A stretch of DNA of 64,000 nucleotides, taken from positions 124,001 to 188,000 of the forward strand of contig JAJFPB010000003.1 of the NCBI GenBank assembly GCA_020881915.1. Reading direction: 5' to 3'. Shown here one piece after another: positions 58,186 to 64,000 of this stretch. Source of the stretch: Paramyrothecium sp. XJ0827 (Eukaryota > Ascomycota > Sordariomycetes > Hypocreales > Stachybotryaceae). Below the pieces are notes generated by a model. The model was not told the origin of the DNA. It did no database searches and was given only the letters and a program-made list of their open reading frames with translations. The translations under genes were made by a program, and so were the position numbers. Position 1 is the stretch's first letter. Every line of letters begins with the position of its first letter.

Positions 58186-59256
58186 ATGGAAGCAAGAAGC
58201 AACAACGGTATGCCGCAAACCATTGACTCAACCAGCAAGGTTTGGCTCGTCACAGGATGTTCTAGTGGATTTGGGAGCTATATTGTCAATGCTGCGCTCG
58301 CTCGTGGAGACAGGGTCGTAGCAACAGCTCGCCAACTGGCCGGTCTGGCTCAGTTCCAAGGAAAGCCCAACGTTGAGCTGCTTCAGCTTGACGTGACTGC
58401 GCCAGAAGACGAGCTCCAGCAAAAAGTAAATGCTGCCATATCGGCTTTTGGTCGCATAGACATCCTGGTGAATAATGCTGGCTACGTCTTGTCAGGTGTG
58501 TGGGAGGAGTTAAGGTCGGAAACCCTCACAGTTGACTTGCTAATCAAATGCCTTTTGGAATTAACTGCTGACAAAGAATCGCCAGACCGGAGGATGTTCA
58601 GCATCAGTTTGACACAAATATTTTCGGCGCTCTAAACTTGACTAGAAATGTTCTCCCACACATGCGGTCCAGGAAGACAGGTGCTATCTTCTTCATGGGA
58701 AGCATTTCTGGTTGGCACGGAGTGGCAGCAGGAGGGGCTTACAGTGCCTCAAAATTCGCCCTTGAAGGTATGTCTATTGACAGATCCCAGAATGACGTGT
58801 AAGATGCTAATGCACGTCCCACAATTAGGAGCTGTAGAGAGTCTTGCTGCAGAGGTAAAACATTTGGGTATCCGGATCCACGTTTTGGTAATCGGTCAAT
58901 TCCGCACCAACATCCTCGACCCAAGCAAGAAAATTTCGGTGCTGGACATTGATCATGGAATATTGGAATATGGTCCAATCAAGCAAGAAATGTCCGCCAG
59001 ACATGCGGCAACTCATGGTGCCCAGCCTGGCAACCCTTTGCTCATAGGAGAGAAAATCGTGGATCTCGCCAAGTTGGAAAACCTTCCAAACAAAACACCT
59101 GATAGCCTCCCGTTACGAATCCCTCTCGGAAGCGATGCGGTCCAAGTCATGAGGCAGAAATGCGAAGAGACGCTAGATCTCCTGCGTGTTTGGGAAGGGT
59201 TTGCCGCGAGTACCAATTTCGCAGAGACTAAGACAATTCCGGGTTACTACAGATAG
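58186..59256 (+). CDS. Short-chain dehydrogenase/reductase 1
   Basis: Classical NAD(P)-dependent SDR. Three exons (58186-58514, 58586-58767, 58829-59256; introns 71 and 61 bp) give 312 aa. The cofactor motif is TGCSSGFG (residues 23-30), the structural motif NNAG is near residue 96, and the catalytic YSASK near 161. The first intron ends at GCCAG 58585, not at the later GGAG, which would shift the frame; this gives ELRPEDVQHQFDTNIFG. The ATG at 58210 (MPQTID) is an alternative start. The likely reaction is alcohol/ketone interconversion. It lies downstream of the old yellow enzyme on the same strand. Confidence 0.9.
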
Positions 59257-59541
59257 TATCGTCAAATACTATCCTATCAGCGTCACAAGCAACTTTTTCC
59301 TGGGTGATGTGGTGATAATTCTGAGCCTTCCTAGCTCTATGGGAGAGCCACGTATACATAGATAATCCTACCTGGTAAGCTGAAGCAGGTGCAAGGCTTT
59401 TACTGAGGCGTAGACTCCTCAACAACACAACCAACATCAGCTACACTTGTATTTCGTTGAATTCATATGGATTTCAAGCCGTAACATATGAAGGGCTACC
59501 CGTTACATGGGAAATTAAAACTTCTCATCCCATGCTCTTCG

Positions 59542-60092
59542 TTACTTGGAAGTGAGTTCAGCGATGTTCATGCCATTACTGCCGCCCACTTCACTGGTTG
59601 CCTCGCCGACAACCAAGTTTTCGTATCCAACCATGTAAGTCATTGGAAGTGCCATGAACCTGTTGCAGTCATCGCTGAGGGCCGCAGCGTACTCTTTGCT
59701 ATTGTAGAAAGCAAGCCAGTCATCCCAAGTCTTCACCCAAAGTTGTGCGCAACCATCATAGTCGAGAACATTTTCACCAAGACTTTTCGCCCTTTCTTTC
59801 ATTTCTGGGGTTTGATGATGCTAACGGGTCATTAGTTACCTAGGAAGACTATCTCTGAAATGAATCGAAGTAAACGTACCTGCACATATCGCACGATATG
59901 GGTTCGGAAAGCTTGTGTGGCTACTGCCAAGTCGGCATGCACAGTCTGCCAGTGTCCAAAGAAAGTGTCATAATCAATAGAATCAATTTTCTTGAAGAAA
60001 ACCGAAACCTTGATGCACGGCTGGAAGTTTGCCTTGGATTCGTAATCCAGTTTGGCATGTGTAAACTGGTGCTCAACTTTTCGCCACGGCAT
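59542..60092 (-). CDS. EthD-domain protein
   Basis: Small dimeric alpha+beta-barrel protein of the EthD family. The family is named from the ethyl tert-butyl ether degradation operon, and some fungal members work as cyclases or decarboxylases. Two minus-strand exons (60092-59880, 59820-59542, 59-bp phase-0 intron) give 163 aa. The N-terminal half has IKVSVFFKKIDSIDYDTFFGHWQTVHADL, the family's opening (FFKK...F..HW...HA), and the second half has YDGCAQLWVKTWDDWLAFYNSKEY. It is divergent from SDR 2. The exact reaction is unknown. Confidence 0.85.
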
Positions 60093-60626
60093 TGTTCGAC
60101 GATGCTGTTGGTGTGTAAATGTTAGTCACGTTCAATCTGCCACACGGCAGGACATATTATTAATAGCTCTGAAGCTGTGTAGGCCCTCGTGTGATATGAC
60201 AGCACTAATGACATGAATCATGGGCTCACTCGCGACAGCCACGTTCTACTAGCCTCGATTTCCCCGCACATTGCGAAAGTCTGGGGAAGCTCATTACCTC
60301 AGGGCAAAGCAAACAAATGAGTAACGGTTCGTTTACTGAAAGGCTTTAGCGTGGAGGACTTTACCCTTGTTCAAGATCACCCCTAGCTCTCATGGTAGTG
60401 GAGATGATCATGATGCAGCTTCGATGAGACCTGCCTCATTACTTATTGTAGTTCTCGTTCGGGACAAGAGATAGAATTTAAGGGTCTCCTAGTCCGGTAT
60501 TCGGACCCGACGAAGGTTCCAAGTCTTGAGAATAATTTTCTGTCCCTACATCCAACACTCTCCGCCTTCGGGTCCATGGGAAAGGTAGCATTTCTCCCCA
60601 TATGAGCTGAAAACTTGACACACGCA
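60093..60626. other. Divergent promoter, EthD and SDR 2
   Basis: About 530 bp without a gene. The box CATGAATCATG at 60212-60222 matches the shared palindrome except for the central base (A in place of C/G) and sits 120 bp from the EthD start. Confidence 0.45.
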
Positions 60627-61546
60627 ATGGCATCATCGTCAAAAGTGGCTATTATCACAGGTGGGGCCTCTGGCCTGGGACTTGCCGTTGCTAAGAATCT
60701 CGCGTCTCAAGGCTGGATGGTGAACATCTTCGACGCCAATGCAGCAGCTGGAGCGGAAGCTACCAAAGGCAACCTCAATCTAAAATTCTGGCCCGTTGAT
60801 GTGACCTCTTGGCAAGTGTTGTCAAACAGTTTCGACTCCGTTTTCAGAGATTTTGGTAGGCTAGATCTGGTTTTTGCGAATGCTGGTATCATCCAGATGC
60901 AGAGTTTCTATGAACGAACAGACTCTCTTCCACCACGGGAGCTACAACAGCCGAGTATTGACATCAACCTTAAAGCAGTGATAAATACTGCCTACCTCGC
61001 GCAGCACTACTTCAGGACGGATCAAAACTCAAGCGAGGATCGGGTCTTAATATTGACGGCGAGTATCGCTGGATTTGTTTGTCACGGCCTCTACCAAATT
61101 CATTCCTGTGATGCACCAGGACTAACATCTACGCCCAGTATGCGCAGGAATTCAACCCTCTATACTCTGCATCGAAGGCCGGTGTCGTTAATTTTATGCG
61201 CTCGGTTGCAAGGCCGTTTCATAGAGATGGAATTCGCACCTACGCCATCTGTCCGGGCACAATCAGAACCAATTTGCTCTCGAGCAACGTATGGGATACC
61301 TTTCCGGAGGAGTATCTGACGCCTGTCCAAACCGTTGTGTCTACTATCAACACTTTGGTAGCTGGAGGGCCGTTTATCGACGCGAATGGGAAGAAGATTG
61401 CCAAAGGTGCGGATTACGGTCTTGCTGTTGAAATTTTTGGTCAGGAATTTTATTTTCGGGATCAATTGGAATTTATCAACAGTGGAATGAGAAAGATTTG
61501 TGAAGCTGCAAGCTTAGACAATCAGCAGACCAATTTTTCAACGTAG
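60627..61546 (+). CDS. Short-chain dehydrogenase/reductase 2 (15-hydroxyprostaglandin dehydrogenase-like)
   Basis: NAD-dependent SDR. Two exons (60627-61076 and 61139-61546, 62-bp phase-0 intron) give 285 aa. Motifs: TGGASGLG (residues 11-18), NAG in VFANAGIIQM, the catalytic Ser in LTASIAGF, and YSASKAG near residue 159, directly after the intron. The C-terminal half has ICPGTIRTNLL. The family oxidises hydroxyls next to bulky groups. It could carry out the first oxidation of a cyclic alcohol here, but the two SDRs cannot be told apart by sequence alone. Confidence 0.9.
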
Positions 61547-62384
61547 GGATATTATGCAGGCAAAACATTACTCCTAGCTACTTAGATAACATGCAAAAAT
61601 AGAAAACCACAATTGAACAAGTCTATGTGTATTCGTCGATTCAGTCCAATTGACAAATTGATTCAATTAGGGAATGTCAGCGTACTTGCAGAACTCACAA
61701 GTTGGTCGAAGGTTAGTGAATGACGGAAACCAAATTCTTTACCCGAGGACACATATCTTTTCAAGTGCTAGGGTATCTTCTGGTAGTAGCAGCCACAGAT
61801 TAATTGTTCAAATCCTTGCCATGTAACTCACACCATTTAAATGAGTTGTAATTTTCCCTCGCTGTTGTGCAAGTGAACCATGCGGTTCTGTGTCTTAGAT
61901 CTATTCGCCCACGAAACACCGTTCGTTGAACGCCTGTAATTTTGGAAAGCCTTTCAATATTTCCATCCACATAGCATTTGCTTTCTCAATAGACTAAATA
62001 ATTATATCTCAAAGGGACATTTTATAATTCTCTAATTGAATAGGGTTCAACTAGACCACGATCTAGCTTTAGGCGGTAGTCTTTCTGGAGCTTTTAGAGT
62101 TAAAATCTTAGAATTTTCTTGATAATTTGGTGCTTGTGCAGCATATAAAGACGCTAATCAGAGTTCGCAATCACAATGTAACGTGGCAGCTTCGAAAGGC
62201 CAGGAAGCGCGCTACGAGAAGAGATATTAGACTGAGGTCCTAGGCCATGCACGACTTTGTCGCCTCATTACCTTCTCCATTCATTGCGTAAATTCTTGAA
62301 ACCTATCCCGTCCACCCTTCCAACAACCTGAAAATAACAGAAACAAAATATAGAAAGCGAATTATAACTCAGAAATTACTCAAA
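61547..62384. other. Convergent intergenic region
   Basis: About 840 bp, moderately AT-rich, without gene-like frames or repeats. Confidence 0.45.
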
Positions 62385-63373
62385 TTATGCATCTGTTACG
62401 TCACGAACGCGCTGGACATCAAGTGACTTTCCACCATATCCTGCAATGATCTCAATGACTCTCTGTATAGCTTCGACTTCTTCAGCTTCTATCCCTACTC
62501 TCAGGCAAGCTCTCAGATGCCAGTACGTCGGAGCGCGTAGATTCTGTGTCATAATGGCGGGAAGGACAACGAGTTCCGTCTCTTGCAAGCTCAAAATCCT
62601 ATGATCGGACAGGAAGAGGCCATAAGATATGTTGACGGATATCCATGCTGTCATTTGTAATTAGCCGTTATCACAAACCTGTGTTTGGTGGTGAGTCAAT
62701 CGAAATTGGACTTACGAATATCAAGATGGGACTCTAAGGTTTTCACATGTCCACCTTTCTCACTCTTGTACAGGACATTGAGAACTTTAGCTGCGCGCTC
62801 CGAGTTTTCTGGACCTGTCTGCCAATCCTCTCTGCGTCAATAGAGTTAGATAGAACTAGTCTTCTGTATAATATATGGCCTGCGACAACAAGGTCTGGGA
62901 ATTCGATGAACTCCTGAAAATCCGGGTTCTCTCACCTCGAGCAGGAATAGTCCCGATCTTCCGGTCTCTCGACCTCGGATATAGAAGTCACTGCCTCGAT
63001 GACGACGGGTATTCCATTGATGATGATGCACTTGACCAGAGCCTCTCTCAGGCGACGAACTAGAGCTTGACGTGCGGATGACGTCTGATAATCTGGCTGA
63101 GCGACTAAGTGTTCATACAATCGGCCAGCAAGCTGCTGCTGTCCACTTCCGATAAGAGACGCAATCTTTTCTTGGTAATAATCATTAGCTCGGGACCCGT
63201 AACAACTTGAACGTGTTCATATCGAGCGAGGTAAGACGAGACATAATTACCACAGTTAGATACCAGCCATGCTTCCGAAAGCGGGGTGGAAATTCTGCTT
63301 CCGCCCTTTCAAACAGGTTCTTCAGTGGCTCCAGTAGCAAAGTTGCATCATTCGATGGAGTGAGAATTTCCAT
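62385..63373 (-). CDS. Carboxymuconolactone-decarboxylase-like (AhpD-fold) protein
   Basis: Fungal member of the CMD/AhpD superfamily, small helical proteins with decarboxylase or peroxidase roles. Four minus-strand exons (63373-63251, 63165-62936, 62831-62716, 62647-62385) give 243 aa. It starts MEILTPSNDATLLLEPLKN. HGWYLTV joins IASLIGSG across the first intron (85 bp), and RQALVRRLREALVKCIIINGIPVVIEAV is the central helix pair. ISVNISYGLFLSD and WHLRACLRVG follow. The CXXC of true AhpD enzymes is absent. The third junction (62648-62715) is the least certain. It marks the right edge of the metabolic block. Confidence 0.78.
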
Positions 63374-64000
63374 GGCTAGCGATGTGGGAATATCATAACA
63401 ATGCGTCTGCAACGTAAAATTGGGCGCTGGATTCTCAGCTTGATTGTGTTTTAAGACGTAGCGTGTAGCGATATCGGACAAGCTGGCGAATGCAAGGGCG
63501 CATACTACCCTCCGATCGCACTCAGGTGTGAGACACTTTGGGCAAATGCACAAACAGGCGTGTGGCTGTGCAGACGTAATATGAGCTTCAATATCGTGAT
63601 AGCGATTTGCTATCGAGAAATGTATCTATGTGCAGTATCATCATGACGTTAGCATTATGTGCGTCTAAAAATACAATACTTCCATCACGTTCATTTCCAT
63701 GTTTTATGACATGTCATATTAAAGAAAACAATTGTCAACCGGCTCTATAAATGATTTTCTAATTTTGTAGAAAAATTTGGCTACTCTGGGAACTCACTAG
63801 AGTTGGTGTATACTCATACCGTTGACCGGAAAAGACGTTGGAGTCAGACCTCTTACCTTTTTGAGTTTCGCCATGTCCTTATCACCATGGCAGGTAGTAA
63901 TGTCATCCTTGCCGTGGAAAGCTTGAAGCGAAGAAAATCCAGGTATTCGAGGGACGGGAGAAAGTCATCACTTGCAGAGAAAAGCCATGGTTGTAACACG
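63374..64000. other. Right flank, no gene confirmed
   Basis: Promoter side of the CMD-like gene. On the minus strand, 63857-63955 has a short frame before a GTAAGA donor, which might be the end of an exon of a gene starting beyond the window, but I could not recognise it. Confidence 0.35.

Noticed and set aside
27842..63373. Reading the right block as a secondary-metabolite biosynthetic cluster
   Set aside because: No PKS, NRPS, terpene cyclase or DMATS is present in the window, and the enzyme mix is degradative. A core gene outside the window cannot be excluded.
63857..63955. Minus-strand frame (FSSLQAFHGKDDITTCHG) before a GTAAGA donor, as an exon of a gene running off the window
   Set aside because: The frame is closed by a stop just upstream inside the window and the family could not be recognised, so I did not annotate it.

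Overview
The window is filamentous ascomycete DNA. Nearly every gene is split by short introns (about 44-129 bp) with GTRNGT-like donors and CTAAC/CTGAC-type branch points. The families are typical of Pezizomycotina: Zn2Cys6 and bZIP-DUF3425 regulators, sugar-porter MFS proteins, a fungal AtuA-like protein and Fot1/pogo transposons. I cannot name the species. I see about 25 genes, most rebuilt exon by exon from reading frame and splice signals, and no rRNA, tRNA or CRISPR.

Left part (1-27.8 kb) is mixed accessory DNA. It holds an L-amino-acid-oxidase-like gene with an in-frame TAG, an MFS drug/H+ antiporter-like transporter with an 8-nt microexon, an isochorismatase-like hydrolase, a Zn2Cys6 regulator, an epoxide hydrolase and two proteins I do not recognise. 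A group A flavin monooxygenase follows, caught between two related 1.86-kb pogo/Fot1 transposons in the same orientation. A secreted LVIVD-repeat protein and a long gene-poor stretch complete this part. AT-rich blocks occur at 11.1-11.5, 17.76-18.0 and 20.1-20.24 kb.

Right part (27.8-63.4 kb) is a dense run of metabolic genes with no polyketide, peptide or terpene synthase, so it looks catabolic. In order: MBL-fold hydrolase (+), zinc ADH (-), 4CL-like acyl-CoA ligase ending in the peroxisomal signal AKL (+), aldehyde dehydrogenase (+), bZIP-DUF3425 regulator (+), sugar-porter transporter (-), second zinc ADH (-), AtuA/DUF1446 protein (-), Zn2Cys6 regulator (-), Baeyer-Villiger monooxygenase (+), second sugar-porter transporter (-), old yellow enzyme (+), SDR (+), EthD-domain protein (-), SDR (+), carboxymuconolactone-decarboxylase-like protein (-). 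The set fits this scheme: alcohol to enone (SDR), enone reduction (OYE), ketone to lactone (BVMO), lactone opening (MBL hydrolase), oxidation to an acid (ADH, ALDH), then CoA activation and peroxisomal breakdown (ligase, perhaps AtuA). This matches the logic of bacterial carveol/dihydrocarvone degradation, but the substrate is inference.

The most striking signal is an 11-bp palindrome, CATGA(C/G)TCATG, a Gcn4/AP-1-type bZIP site. It has five perfect copies and several near copies, all upstream of genes in the right-hand block, which itself encodes a bZIP protein. I saw no full copy in the left 27.6 kb.
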